From JAYRSJ01 sp041920215 (lineage in GTDB: Bacteria; Pseudomonadota; Gammaproteobacteria; Burkholderiales; Burkholderiaceae_C): a stretch of 64,000 nt of DNA. The stretch spans positions 1-64,000 of the forward strand of contig JAYRSJ010000022.1 in assembly GCA_041920215.1 (NCBI GenBank). Reading direction: 5' to 3'. A program made the position numbers and the translations under genes. The notes below the pieces were generated by a model, which worked only from the letters and a program-made list of their open reading frames with translations, was not told the origin of the DNA and ran no database searches. The stretch's first letter is position 1; each line of letters begins with the position of its first letter. Below, piece by piece: positions 29,481 to 38,771 of this stretch.

Positions 29481-30734
29481 ATGCCCAGACTGCCCCCAAC
29501 CCTGGCCGCACTGCTTGCGGCGACGCTGCTGTTCGCTGCGCCGGCCACCTCGGCCGAACCGGCGCTGTTCGGTGCCGGCCCGCAGGCGGTGGAGCGCAGC
29601 AGCGCCAAGGTGGTGGGCGCCTATATGCCGAACTGGGAGCCCACCGCCCTGGTCGATGCGATCCAGCCCGGCAGCCTGACCCATCTCCTCTACGCCTTCC
29701 TGCGCCTGTGCGGCCCGGGGCAGCTGCCGGTGGATGCGCCCAAATGCCAGGGACGGCAGGATTTCGAGCTGGGCAGCGGGCCGGTGGACCGAAGTTTCGA
29801 CGCGGCCTTTGTGCGGCTGAAGGCGCGCCAGCCGCATCTGAAGGTGCTGGCCTCGGTGGGCGGCTGGGGCGGCTCCGACCCCTTCTTCCATCTGGCCAAG
29901 GAGCCGGCGCGGCGCGCGGTCTTCATCGCCTCGGCGCAGCGCTTTCTGCGCGAGCATCCCGGCTTCGACGGCCTCGACATCGACTGGGAGCATCCGGGCA
30001 GCAATGGCGCGGCCAACGGCGTGCCGCTGGGCAGCCCGGCCGACGGCCAAGCCTATGCCGACCTGATGATCGAGCTGCGGGCCGGCTTGAATGTGCTGAG
30101 CGCCGAGACCGGCCGGCCCTATCTGCTGACGACCGCGGTCAACAGCAGCAGCGCCATCGTCGAGCGCATCAACTTCAGGCAGGCCGAGCCGGCGCTGGAT
30201 CTGGTGTTCATGATGAGCTACGACTTCTACGGCGGCTGGTCCGAGCGCGTGGGCCACCACACGACGCTGCGCAGCAGCGCGCCCGGGGCCGACGACAGCC
30301 TGGAACGCTCGGTGCGCAATCTGCAGCAGGCCGGCGTGCCGCCGTCCAAGCTGGTGGCGGGCGTGGCCATGTATGGCCGCGGCTTTGCCGGCGTGGCAAG
30401 ACCTGTCACCGGCGCGGCCAAGAGCGGCCCCTATCCCGGCGCCGACGGCTCGCTGAGCTACCGCGAGATCGCCGCGCGCTATCTGGGCCCACGGGGCCGG
30501 GGGCTGCGCGGCTTCCAGCCGCGCTTCGATCCGCAGACCCAGGCCTGGAGCCTCTACCACCCGCGCCTGCAGCTCTTCATCGGCTATGACGATCCGCGCG
30601 CGGTGCTGGCCAAGGGTCGCTATGCGCTACAGGCCGGCCTGGCCGGCGTGTTCGCCTGGGAGCTGAGCCAGGACAATGGCGACATCCTCAATGCGATGAA
30701 TGCCGGGGTCGGCAATCTGCTGGTCGCCCCCTGA
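29481..30734 (+). CDS. secreted GH18 chitinase
   Basis: 417 residues, ATG preceded by CGGAGG. Signal peptide with cleavage near ATSAEP (about 25). The GH18 barrel follows: VVGAYMPNWEP strand, LKVLASVGGWGGSDPF, catalytic DGLDIDWEHP (DxxDxDxE with the acid Glu), MMSYDFYGGW and a final ALQAGLAGVFAWELSQDNGD. All key motifs are intact, so it should hydrolyse chitin or chito-oligosaccharides outside the cell. No chitin-binding domain is attached. Confidence 0.95.
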   Translation: MPRLPPTLAALLAATLLFAAPATSAEPALFGAGPQAVERSSAKVVGAYMPNWEPTALVDAIQPGSLTHLLYAFLRLCGPGQLPVDAPKCQGRQDFELGSGPVDRSFDAAFVRLKARQPHLKVLASVGGWGGSDPFFHLAKEPARRAVFIASAQRFLREHPGFDGLDIDWEHPGSNGAANGVPLGSPADGQAYADLMIELRAGLNVLSAETGRPYLLTTAVNSSSAIVERINFRQAEPALDLVFMMSYDFYGGWSERVGHHTTLRSSAPGADDSLERSVRNLQQAGVPPSKLVAGVAMYGRGFAGVARPVTGAAKSGPYPGADGSLSYREIAARYLGPRGRGLRGFQPRFDPQTQAWSLYHPRLQLFIGYDDPRAVLAKGRYALQAGLAGVFAWELSQDNGDILNAMNAGVGNLLVAP

Positions 30735-30813
30735 TCCGGCTTCTTGCGCAGGATCAAGCGGGCCAGGCACCGGCGGGTGCAGCATCGGCAGCTCAGCCCG
30801 ACAAGGAGCCCGC

Positions 30814-31404
30814 ATGAGCCAGCGCATCCTGATCATCCAGGGACATCCCGACGCCAGCCAGGCGCATTTCTGCCATCAGCTGGCCGAGGCCTATGCGGCC
30901 GGTGCCGAGGCGGCCGGCCATCTGCTGCGCCGCATCGACGTGGCGCAGCTGGACTTCCCGCTGCTGCGCAGCAAGGCCGAGTGGGAGCGGCCCGACGGCC
31001 TGCCGCCGGGCCTGGTGGCGGCGCAGGCCGATATCGCCTGGGCCCAGCATCTGCTGCTGCTGTACCCGCTCTGGCTGGGCGATATGCCGGCGCTGCTGAA
31101 GGGCTTTCTGGAGCAGGTGGCGCGGCCGGGCTTCGCCTTCCACAGCGAGGGCAACAATATGCTGGCGCGCAAGGGCCTGAAGGGCCGCTCGGCCCGGGTG
31201 GTCGTGACCATGGGCATGCCGGCCGCGCTCTACCGCCATTACTTCCGGGCCCACAGCCTCAAGTCGCTGGAGCGCAACATCCTCGGCTTTGTCGGCATCG
31301 CGCCGATACACAGCAGCCTGATCGGCAGTGTCGACGCGCTGGACGAGGCCGGGCGCGGCAAATGGCTGCTGGCGCTGGAGCGCCTGGGGGCTGAGGCGGC
31401 CTGA
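30814..31404 (+). CDS. NAD(P)H:quinone-oxidoreductase-like flavodoxin-fold protein
   Basis: 196 residues; the ATG follows AAGGAG. Flavodoxin_2 fold: ILIIQGHPDASQAHFCHQLAEA (phosphate-binding loop), then HLLLLYPLWLGDMPALLKGFLEQV, the WW-type loop that contacts FMN/FAD, and FAFHSEGN. It probably reduces quinones or electrophiles with NAD(P)H in the cytosol. It stands alone between the chitinase and the peptide ABC operon. Confidence 0.9.
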   Translation: MSQRILIIQGHPDASQAHFCHQLAEAYAAGAEAAGHLLRRIDVAQLDFPLLRSKAEWERPDGLPPGLVAAQADIAWAQHLLLLYPLWLGDMPALLKGFLEQVARPGFAFHSEGNNMLARKGLKGRSARVVVTMGMPAALYRHYFRAHSLKSLERNILGFVGIAPIHSSLIGSVDALDEAGRGKWLLALERLGAEAA

Positions 31405-31661
31405 CGTGGTCTGAAGCAGGCTGAGTCTGCCCGGCCATTCCCTGCGGCTATGCGGGGCCATCGTTCCGCTATCGGCTGTGCGTGCCGGCTACTGGTTTTT
31501 ACCGGCTGGTCAGGGCGCGGGCGCTGGCAAGAATCGAAGGCAAAGCCGAGATGATCGCGGTGCGCGCATAAAGCCGTCTAGCAGTGGCAGCCGTCCCCGT
31601 CGCCCCGCCTTCTCCTTCGCCCCATCGTCCTGCTTCATCGTCACCCGCCGAGGATCTGCCC

Positions 31662-33287
31662 ATGCGCCCCAGCCCCGCTCCCATCTCCCGCCGTGCGCTG
31701 CACCGCCTGCTGGCCAGCGGCCTGGCCGCCAGCCTGGCCCTGGCCTACGGCCTCGCGCCGGCCGCCACGCCCAAGGACACCCTGGTCCAGGCCTTCGCCT
31801 TCGACGACATCATTTCGATGGACCCGGGCGAATCCTTCGAGCTCTCGGCCGGCGAGATCCTCGGCAATACCTACGACCGACTGCTGCGCCTGGATGTGAA
31901 TGACCCGTCCAAGGTGATCGGCGACCTGGCCAAGAGCTGGACCGTCTCGGCCGACGGCAAGACCTTCACTTTCGAGCTCAAGCCCGGCCTGAAGTTCGCG
32001 TCCGGCAATGCGCTGACCGCCGAGGACGTGGTCTGGTCGCTGCAGCGCGCGGTGCTGCTGGACAAGACGCCGGCCTTCATCCTGACCCAGTTTGGTCTGA
32101 AGAAGGACGTGGTCAAGGACCGCATCAAGCAGACCGGCCCGCTGACGCTGACCATCGAGACCGACAAGCCCTATGCGACCACGCTGGTGCTGAACTGCCT
32201 CACCGCCGATGTGGCCTCGGTGCTGGACAAGAAGCTGGTGCTGAGCAAGGAAGCCAACGGCGATATGGGCTACGCCTGGCTGAAGACCAATTACGCCGGC
32301 TCGGGCCCCTACAAGCTGCGCGAGTGGCGTGCCAACGAGATCGTTGCGCTGGAACGCAATGAGAACTACAGCCTGGGCGCCAAGGCACCGCTGGCCCGCG
32401 TGATCTACCGCCATGTGAAGGAGGCCGCGACCCAGCGCCTGCTGCTGGAGAAGGGCGATATCGACATCGCCCGCAATCTGGCGCCGCAGGACATCACGGC
32501 CCTGGCCGCCAGCAAGGACATCAAGACCACCGCCGCGCCCAAGGGCACCGTGGTCTATATGAGCTTCAATATGAAGAACCCGGCGCTGGCCAAGCCCGAG
32601 GTGCGCGAGGCGATGAAGCTGCTGGTGGACTACGACGGCATCGGCGAGACCCTGGTCAAGCACATCGGCCAGATCCATCAGAACTTCCTGCCGGTAGGCC
32701 TCTTGGGCGCCAGCACCGACAAGCCCTTCAAGTTCGATGTGGCCAAGGCCAAGGCGCTCTTGGCCAAGGCCGGTTACCCGGACGGCTTCAAGGTCACCAT
32801 CGATATGCGCACCGTGCAGCCGGTGCAGGGCATTGCCGAGAGCTTCCAGCAGACCGCCAAGCGCGCCGGCATCGACATCGAGATCATCCCCGGCGACGGC
32901 AAGCAGACGCTGACCAAGTACCGCGCCCGCAGCCACGACATCTATATCGGCCAGTGGGGCGCCGACTACTGGGACCCGCACACCAATGCCGACACTTTCG
33001 CGCGCAATGCCGACAACAGCGACGGCGCGGCCGCCAAGCCGCTGTCCTGGCGCAATGCCTGGGACATCCCCGAGCTGACCAAGAAGAGCGATGCCGCCGC
33101 GCTGGAGCGTGATGCGCCCAAGCGCGCCAAGATGTACCAGGACATCCAGGCCGAGTTCCGCAAGACCAGCCCCTTCGTGATCCTGTTCCAGCAGACCGAG
33201 GTGGCCGCCTACCGCAGCAATCTCAGCGGCCTGAAGCTGGGCCCGACCTTCAGCACCAACTACATGTTCAAGGTCTCCAAGCGCTGA
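31662..33287 (+). CDS. peptide ABC transporter substrate-binding protein (SBP family 5)
   Basis: 541 residues. The start is set at an ATG eight bases after GAGG, giving a leader with SRRALHRLL and a hydrophobic core ending near LAPAA; the Arg pair makes Tat export possible. The family-5 signature region is clear (SAGEILGNTYDRLLRLD, LAKSWTVSADGKTFTFELKPGLKF, NALTAEDVVWSL). It binds oligopeptides or similar solutes in the periplasm. It overlaps the next gene by one base (TGATG), heading a five-gene operon. Confidence 0.94.
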   Translation: MRPSPAPISRRALHRLLASGLAASLALAYGLAPAATPKDTLVQAFAFDDIISMDPGESFELSAGEILGNTYDRLLRLDVNDPSKVIGDLAKSWTVSADGKTFTFELKPGLKFASGNALTAEDVVWSLQRAVLLDKTPAFILTQFGLKKDVVKDRIKQTGPLTLTIETDKPYATTLVLNCLTADVASVLDKKLVLSKEANGDMGYAWLKTNYAGSGPYKLREWRANEIVALERNENYSLGAKAPLARVIYRHVKEAATQRLLLEKGDIDIARNLAPQDITALAASKDIKTTAAPKGTVVYMSFNMKNPALAKPEVREAMKLLVDYDGIGETLVKHIGQIHQNFLPVGLLGASTDKPFKFDVAKAKALLAKAGYPDGFKVTIDMRTVQPVQGIAESFQQTAKRAGIDIEIIPGDGKQTLTKYRARSHDIYIGQWGADYWDPHTNADTFARNADNSDGAAAKPLSWRNAWDIPELTKKSDAAALERDAPKRAKMYQDIQAEFRKTSPFVILFQQTEVAAYRSNLSGLKLGPTFSTNYMFKVSKR

Positions 33288-34339
33288 TGACGGGATTTGC
33301 TCGGGCGCTGAAGCCCAGGGCGCGCGCCCTGGGCGGATTTCTGGTGGTCATCGCGCTGACCTATCTCGGCCTCTTGGCCGTGACCTTCTTCATCGGCCGG
33401 GTGATCCCGGTGGACCCGGTGCTGGCCGTGGTCGGCGATCGCGCGCCCGAGCATGTGATCGCCCGGGTGCGCGAGGAGATGGGCCTGAACAAGCCGCTCT
33501 GGCATCAGTTCTGGCTCTATCTGCAAAAGGTCGCCCAGGGCGATCTGGGCACCTCGGTGCTGACCTCCAACCCGGTGCTGCAGGACATCAAGCGGGTGTT
33601 CCCGGCCACCTTCGAGCTGGCCACCGTGGGCATCCTCATCGGCGCCGGTCTGGGCGTGCCGCTGGGCGTCTGGGCGGCGGTGCGGCGCGGCGGCCTGGTC
33701 GACCAGGCCGTGCGGGTGATGGCCCTGGTCGGCTACTCGGTGCCCATCTTCTGGCTGGGCCTGATGGCCCTGGTGCTGTTCTATGCCAAGCTCGACTGGG
33801 TGGCGGGGCCGGGGCGCATCGATGTGGCTTTCGAGTACAGCGTAACGCCGGTCACCGGGCTGATGCTGGTGGACACGGCGATGGCCGGCCTGGATGGGAA
33901 TGGATGGGAAGCCTTTCGCAATGCGCTCTCGCACCTGATACTGCCCGGCGCGCTCTTGGGCTATTTCTCGCTGGCCTATATCAGCCGCATGACGCGCTCC
34001 TTCATGCTCAATGAGCTGAGCCAGGAGTATGTGATCGCGGCCCGCGCCAAAGGGCTCAGCGAGGCCCGCATCATCTGGCGCCATGCGCTGCGCAATGCGA
34101 TGGTGCCCCTGGTCACGGTGATCGCGCTGTCCTATGCCGGCCTGCTGGAGGGCTCGGTGCTGACCGAGACCGTGTTCGCCTGGCCGGGCCTGGGCCTGTA
34201 CATCACCAACTCGCTGCAGAACGCCGATATGAACGCGGTGCTGGGCGGCACCCTGGTGGTGGGCTCGATCTTCGTGGCCCTGAATCTGCTGTCTGACCTG
34301 CTGTACCGCATGCTGGACCCGAGGACACGCGTCCGATGA
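33287..34339 (+). CDS. peptide ABC transporter permease (DppB/OppB type)
   Basis: 350 residues, six predicted helices. The first, LGGFLVVIALTYLGLLAVTFFIGRVIP, and the conserved EMGLNKPLWHQFWLYL periplasmic stretch identify the B-type permease. The cytoplasmic EAA loop (EYVIAARAKGLSEARIIWRHALRNA) couples to the ATPases. Start and stop overlap both neighbours (TGATG and ATGA). Confidence 0.94.
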   Translation: MTGFARALKPRARALGGFLVVIALTYLGLLAVTFFIGRVIPVDPVLAVVGDRAPEHVIARVREEMGLNKPLWHQFWLYLQKVAQGDLGTSVLTSNPVLQDIKRVFPATFELATVGILIGAGLGVPLGVWAAVRRGGLVDQAVRVMALVGYSVPIFWLGLMALVLFYAKLDWVAGPGRIDVAFEYSVTPVTGLMLVDTAMAGLDGNGWEAFRNALSHLILPGALLGYFSLAYISRMTRSFMLNELSQEYVIAARAKGLSEARIIWRHALRNAMVPLVTVIALSYAGLLEGSVLTETVFAWPGLGLYITNSLQNADMNAVLGGTLVVGSIFVALNLLSDLLYRMLDPRTRVR

Positions 34340-35250
34340 GTGCCGATCTGAAAAACCTGCATCAGTGGCTGATGAGCGAGCGGCCCGAATCGCGCCGCCA
34401 GGCCGCGCTGGGCCGGGCCTATGCCGGTTGGCGCACTTTTGCGCGCAACCGCCTGGCCCTGGTGGGCCTGGCCATCGTCGCGCTGCTGGTGCTGATGGCC
34501 CTGTTCGCCCCGCAGCTGGCGCCCTATGACCCCAGCGTCGGCGATCTGCGCACGACCCGGCTGCTGGAGCCTTCCAGCGCGCACTGGATGGGCACCGACG
34601 ACCAGGGCCGCGACATCCTCTCGCGCATCATCCATGGCTCGCGCATCACGCTCTTTGTCGTCGTGCTGGTGGCCGTGCTGGCCGCGCCCATCGGCCTCTT
34701 GGTCGGCACGGTGGCCGGCTACCGCGGTGGGCTGATCGATGCGGTGCTGATGCGCGTCACCGACATCTTCCTGGCCTTCCCGCGCCTGATCCTGGCGCTG
34801 GCTTTTGTCGCGGCGCTAGGCCCCGGCATCGAGAACGCGGTGCTGGCCATCGCGCTGACCTCCTGGCCGCCCTATGCGCGCATGGCGCGGGCCGAGACGC
34901 TGACGATCGCCCGCGCCGACTACATCGCCGCGGTGCAGCTGGTCGGCGCCTCGCACAGCCGCATCGTGCTGCGCCACATCATGCCGCTGTGCCTGCCCTC
35001 GGTGATCGTGCGCGTCACGCTGGACATGGCCGGCATCATCCTGACCGCCGCCGGCCTGGGTTTTCTGGGCCTGGGCGCGCAGCCGCCAGCCCCAGAGTGG
35101 GGCGCGATGATCGCGGCCGGCCGGCAGTATGTGCTGGACCAATGGTGGGTGGCGGCGGGGCCGGGCCTGGCCATCTTCATCGTCAGCCTGGCCTTCAATC
35201 TGCTCGGCGATGGCCTGCGCGACACCCTCGATCCGAAGAGCAATAAGTGA
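34336..35250 (+). CDS. peptide ABC transporter permease (DppC/OppC type)
   Basis: 304 residues, six helices with the typical C-subunit N-terminus (helix LALVGLAIVALLVLMALFAPQLAPYDP, then WMGTDDQGRDILSRIIHGSR). EAA loop reads DYIAAVQLVGASHSRIVLRHIMP. It overlaps the preceding gene by ATGA and the next by one base. Confidence 0.94.
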   Translation: MSADLKNLHQWLMSERPESRRQAALGRAYAGWRTFARNRLALVGLAIVALLVLMALFAPQLAPYDPSVGDLRTTRLLEPSSAHWMGTDDQGRDILSRIIHGSRITLFVVVLVAVLAAPIGLLVGTVAGYRGGLIDAVLMRVTDIFLAFPRLILALAFVAALGPGIENAVLAIALTSWPPYARMARAETLTIARADYIAAVQLVGASHSRIVLRHIMPLCLPSVIVRVTLDMAGIILTAAGLGFLGLGAQPPAPEWGAMIAAGRQYVLDQWWVAAGPGLAIFIVSLAFNLLGDGLRDTLDPKSNK

Positions 35251-36110
35251 TGAAGAGCGACAGTAGCAACAACGCCCCGCTGCTCGAAGTCGAGGACCTG
35301 CGTGTCGCATTCCCCACCCGCGACGGCGGCCTGTTCGAGGCGGTGCGTGGCGTCAGCTTCAGCCTGGGCCGCGAGCGGCTGGGCATCGTCGGCGAATCCG
35401 GCTCCGGCAAGTCGCAGACCGGCCGTGCCATCCTGGGCCTGACCGCGCCCGAGGCCCGCATCACGGCCAAGCGCCTGGCTTTCAAGGGTCAGGACTTGCT
35501 CGGCGCCACACCGGCCCAGCGCCGCGCGCTGCGCGGCGGCAGCATCGCGATGGTGCTGCAGGACCCCAAGTACTCGCTGAACCCGGTGATGAAGATCGGC
35601 GAGCAGATCCGCGAGAGCCTGCAGGCCCATCAGCGCGGGCTGTCATCGTCCGAGGCCAGGCAGCGGGTGCTGCGGGCACTGGCCGATGTCGCGATCGATG
35701 ACCCCGAGCGCGTCTACAAGCTCTACCCGCACGAGGTCTCGGGCGGCATGGGCCAGCGCGCGATGATCGCAATGATGCTGATCGCCGAGCCGCAGTTATT
35801 GATCGCCGACGAGCCGACCTCGGCGCTGGACGTGACCGTGCAGCTGCAGGTGCTGGGCATTCTCGACAAGCTGGTGCAGGACCGCGGCATGGGTCTGATC
35901 TTTGTCTCGCATGACCTGCGCCTGGTGGCCAGCTTCTGCGACCGGGTGCTGGTGATGTATGCCGGCAAGGTGGTCGAGGAGATCAAGGCCACCGAGCTGC
36001 AGGCGGCCAGACACCCCTACACGCAAGGCCTCTTGAACTGCCTGCCGCGCCTGGGCGCGTCGCGCCATCCGCTGCCGACGCTGAACCGACAAGAGGCGTG
36101 GAAGCTGTGA
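35250..36110 (+). CDS. peptide ABC transporter ATP-binding protein (DppD/OppD type)
   Basis: 286 residues from the ATG sharing a base with the previous stop; a GTG three bases earlier is an alternative. Walker A GESGSGKSQT, signature VSGGMGQRAM, Walker B LLIADEPTSALD and the H-loop SHDLRL are intact. It is somewhat shorter than many DppD proteins (about 320-330), ending soon after the peptide-transporter C-terminal motif (HPYTQGLLNCLPRLG), with no Cys-rich iron-sulphur tail. Confidence 0.93.
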   Translation: MKSDSSNNAPLLEVEDLRVAFPTRDGGLFEAVRGVSFSLGRERLGIVGESGSGKSQTGRAILGLTAPEARITAKRLAFKGQDLLGATPAQRRALRGGSIAMVLQDPKYSLNPVMKIGEQIRESLQAHQRGLSSSEARQRVLRALADVAIDDPERVYKLYPHEVSGGMGQRAMIAMMLIAEPQLLIADEPTSALDVTVQLQVLGILDKLVQDRGMGLIFVSHDLRLVASFCDRVLVMYAGKVVEEIKATELQAARHPYTQGLLNCLPRLGASRHPLPTLNRQEAWKL

Positions 36111-36877
36111 GCGGGGCCGACAGATTGGGCATTGAAGTACAGGGCCTGCAGGTTCGCTATGGCGAGTTCACCGCGGTGCACGAGGCGAGCTTCAGCGTGG
36201 CGCCCGGCGAGAGCTTCGGCCTGGTCGGCGAATCGGGCTCGGGCAAGTCCACCATCCTGCGCGCGATCTGCGGCCTGGCGCCGCGCACGGCCGGCACGGT
36301 CAGGCTTGTTGGTGATGCGGCACAACAGCCCGAGCCGGGCAGCAAAGCCTTCCGCCGCCGGGTGCAGATGGTGTTCCAGGACCCCTATGGCTCGCTGCAT
36401 CCGCGCCAGACCATCGATCGCATCCTGGCCGAGCCGCTGGCCATCCACGGCATGGCTGTCGATGCCGAGGCACGCATCAGACGCGCACTTGACGAAGTAG
36501 GGCTGGGCCAGGGTTTTCGCTTCCGCTACCCGCACCAGCTCAGCGGCGGTCAGCGCCAGCGCATCGCCATCGCCCGCGCGCTGATCCTGCAGCCGCAGAT
36601 CCTCTTGCTCGACGAACCCACCTCGGCCCTCGACGCCTCGGTGCAGGCCGAGGTTTTGAACCTGCTCGAATCCCTGCGCCGTGAGCGCGGCCTCACATTC
36701 GTGATGGTCAGCCACGACCTCGGCGTTGTCACCCATCTGTGCGAGCGCCTGCTGGTGATGCAGCAGGGGCGCATGGTCGAGCAGGTGGACGCGGTGGCGC
36801 TGGCCGAGAGCCGGGTGGAGCAGGACTACACCAAGCAGTTGATGCGGGCGGCGGTGGGGTTTAGGAGGGAGGGGTGA
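36107..36877 (+). CDS. peptide ABC transporter ATP-binding protein (DppF/OppF type)
   Basis: 256 residues from a GTG that overlaps the previous stop (GTGA) and lies 10 bases after AGAGG; a GTG at 36098 is only one base from that site and so less likely. Walker A GESGSGKSTI, the DppF hallmark VFQDPYGSLHPRQT, signature LSGGQRQRIAIARAL, Walker B LLLDEPTSALD, and H-loop SHDLGVV are all present. Last gene of the peptide uptake operon. No hairpin terminator was seen behind it. Confidence 0.93.
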   Translation: MSGADRLGIEVQGLQVRYGEFTAVHEASFSVAPGESFGLVGESGSGKSTILRAICGLAPRTAGTVRLVGDAAQQPEPGSKAFRRRVQMVFQDPYGSLHPRQTIDRILAEPLAIHGMAVDAEARIRRALDEVGLGQGFRFRYPHQLSGGQRQRIAIARALILQPQILLLDEPTSALDASVQAEVLNLLESLRRERGLTFVMVSHDLGVVTHLCERLLVMQQGRMVEQVDAVALAESRVEQDYTKQLMRAAVGFRREG

Positions 36878-36924
36878 GGGGCGGGTGTGGGATGGATACG
36901 GTCTCGTGATTTTGGCCGCCAATC

Positions 36925-36936
36925 AACCGTTTGCTG
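36925..36936 (+). promoter_or_regulatory. copy 1 of recurrent 12-mer AACCGTTTGCTG
   Basis: Identical to the sequence at 44257-44268 and two bases from the one at 46898-46909. It sits at the left edge of the low-GC island, 48 bp after the peptide operon. Role unknown. Confidence 0.3.
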
Positions 36937-37002
36937 CATGAAGCTGTCAGACAGCGCCGTCACTGCTGATGATGCAAAACATGGTGAGGCTAGGCTCGAC
37001 CC

Positions 37003-37917
37003 TCACGCCCCTTGGGCCAAGATTTCGCGTAGCTTGGCCGAACTAAGCGAGTCGCAAGCTCGCATCAGTTTGTTCGGCATGAACTCTTCGCTGCCAGCAT
37101 CGGCCGTCGCATAGAAGATATCTACACCGTCTGGAAGACGATGGCCGTCGTAGAAGGGCTCAGTTCGATCCTGCCAGGCCTTCAGCTTGCCGAATTCCGT
37201 GTCCGTAATGATGGCAAGCCGACCCTCCAACAACTTTGGGTGGTTCTTCACCAAAAAACCCAGCATCGACCAAATTCCATGCAGTTCGGGGTTGCCTAGC
37301 GGCGGATCGTGGGCCACAACCTGAATTTCGAAATCCGAAGTGACATGGGCCATCAGTTCGGTCAGCTTCTTCGATGTGACCGTAAGTGCTGTGGTGACAG
37401 AGACCCTGCGCCCACTGCCGGTGACGCTTGTGTTCGTGTCCACGCAAAAGACACGGTCGTAGCTGCCAAGTACCCTCTCAATACTCAAGGATGGGTGCCC
37501 AGCACCTTGAAAGTAGGCATTGATGAGCTTCTCTTTGTCTTTGCGCTTGTAGTACGTACTGAGCCTTGACCGGCTGGGGACGAGCATCTGTGGAGATAGA
37601 ACGAGTGGCGAGTGAACCCGACCAATCAGGAACACCTCTGCAGTAGTCAGATTTACATGCAACTCGTGGGCCACCACTAGCTGCTCGAAATCCATTTCCA
37701 GACGTGTGAAGCGTACCTGCCGCTTTTGGTTCGGCTGGGCCCTTATGGACTTGACCGAGAACCCGTGGATGTCGAGTAGCTGGCTATTCGTACCGCCAAG
37801 CTCCACGCTAACGCTCATCGCTGGAGTGAGGTTCGCGGGAAATCTGTGCACAAGACTCTTGTCACCAGGTCGAAGAAGCGGTCGCAGCATCATCACGATG
37901 GAAGAGTCTTGTTTCAT
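37003..37917 (-). CDS. orphan protein of the low-GC island
   Basis: 304 residues from the first ATG; the frame stays open to a GTG at 38073, which would add 52 residues. Not recognised. No signal peptide or membrane helix. The C-terminal half alternates hydrophobic strands ending in acidic residues (YDRVFCVDTNTS, FEIQVVAHDPP, RLAIITDTEFGKL) with helices, then YDGHRLPDGVDIFYATAD and a helical tail. That layout would suit a Rossmann-like or RNase-H-like alpha/beta fold, but the idea is weak. The N-terminal half is beta-rich. Codon use is unlike its neighbours. It lies downstream of higBA on the same strand and could be its cargo or partner. Confidence 0.7.
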   Translation of the reverse strand: MKQDSSIVMMLRPLLRPGDKSLVHRFPANLTPAMSVSVELGGTNSQLLDIHGFSVKSIRAQPNQKRQVRFTRLEMDFEQLVVAHELHVNLTTAEVFLIGRVHSPLVLSPQMLVPSRSRLSTYYKRKDKEKLINAYFQGAGHPSLSIERVLGSYDRVFCVDTNTSVTGSGRRVSVTTALTVTSKKLTELMAHVTSDFEIQVVAHDPPLGNPELHGIWSMLGFLVKNHPKLLEGRLAIITDTEFGKLKAWQDRTEPFYDGHRLPDGVDIFYATADAGSEEFMPNKLMRACDSLSSAKLREILAQGA

Positions 37918-38137
37918 GTCAATGTGGCTATGGCTGCCAAGTGCCGCCGCGCATTGAGAGGGATGGCCGATGAAGTTCGATAGGAGACAGGGCCAGGCCT
38001 TGAATCTGAAGAGGCCCAATCTATAGCTCGACTCACAACTTCGAGAAGGGGCGATGTTGGAGGGACCGACCACTGAGGCCGCACCGCTTCCGTTGTTCAG
38101 CGTTGGGCATCGCGAACGAATCAGCCGCTTCCGTCAG

Positions 38138-38425
38138 CTACGCCAACTGCAGCACCAACCTCTTCCCACAAGCGCTAGCGTACTTTCGCAGCGTAGCCAG
38201 CGATGGCGAGTGCTTCCCGGTTGCCAGTGAGCGTTCCAGACGAGCCACCGCAGGCGGCTGGGTGCCCATGCGCTCGGCGACCTGGGCCTGGGTGAGGCCG
38301 GCTTCTTGGCGGGCTTTGAGCAACTGATCCAGCAGCGCACCTTCTTCCCGTTCCAGGCGTTCAACTTCAGTGCGCACGGCAGGTCGGCGCATCAGCTTGG
38401 CAATGACTTGTTCATGAGTGGCCAT
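38138..38425 (-). CDS. higA: HigA-type antitoxin (HTH, Xre family)
   Basis: 95 residues with an HTH_3 domain in the C-terminal two thirds (AGLTQAQVAERMGTQPPAVARLER, then SPSLATLRKYASACGKRLVLQL). The short N-terminal part would wrap the toxin. It overlaps the toxin gene by 14 bp, toxin first, the gene order of higBA rather than of most toxin-antitoxin pairs. It should neutralise the toxin and repress the promoter. Confidence 0.9.
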   Translation of the reverse strand: MATHEQVIAKLMRRPAVRTEVERLEREEGALLDQLLKARQEAGLTQAQVAERMGTQPPAVARLERSLATGKHSPSLATLRKYASACGKRLVLQLA

Positions 38426-38747
38426 GTTTCTTCACCTCTTTCATCCGTTTGCGGGCGATCTCAATTTCGCGTGCTGGCGTCTTCTGGGTCTTTTTCACAA
38501 ATGAGTGCAGCATCACGACCCTGCGGCCGACCAATGCGCAGAAGAAGACTCGGGCAATTCCTTCTTGGCCTTTCAGGCGCAGCTCAAAAAGCCCTTCACC
38601 GAACGCATCCGTATGCGGAGGCCCAAGACCGGGACCCACGGCGGCGATGCGCCGCGTCAGCACGATGTATCGCGCAGCCAGCGTATCGGGCAGCGCGAGG
38701 ATCTCCTCGGCCACCGCATCGCTGTAGTACTCGATCGTGTAGTCCAC
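38412..38747 (-). CDS. higB: HigB/RelE-like toxin (phage Gp49-like family)
   Basis: 111 residues from a GTG start. It fits the Gp49-like HigB family: short alpha/beta fold with FGEGLFELRLKGQEGIARVFFCALVGRRVVMLHSFVKKTQKTP and a basic C-terminal helix (EIARKRMKEVKKHG). Members cleave mRNA at the ribosome. The gene is complete and overlaps higA, so an active pair is likely. Confidence 0.9.
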   Translation of the reverse strand: MDYTIEYYSDAVAEEILALPDTLAARYIVLTRRIAAVGPGLGPPHTDAFGEGLFELRLKGQEGIARVFFCALVGRRVVMLHSFVKKTQKTPAREIEIARKRMKEVKKHGHS

Positions 38748-38757
38748 GGCGGCAGTG

Positions 38758-38771
38758 TAACAAAAATGTTA
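38758..38771. promoter_or_regulatory. TAACA-AAAA-TGTTA palindrome, candidate HigA operator
   Basis: Perfect 5-bp arms around four A bases, ten bases upstream of the toxin start codon. Antitoxins of this family bind such palindromes over their own promoter, so autoregulation is the simplest reading. Confidence 0.55.

Noticed and set aside
31405..31661. 257-bp gap before the peptide operon, checked for a small gene or riboswitch
   Set aside because: Only a weak GCCGG/CCGGC pairing around 31486-31505 was seen; no conserved leader or convincing small gene.
36887..37114. 75-codon plus-strand frame at the left edge of the low-GC island
   Set aside because: Overlaps the end of the orphan gene, no ribosome site and no domain.
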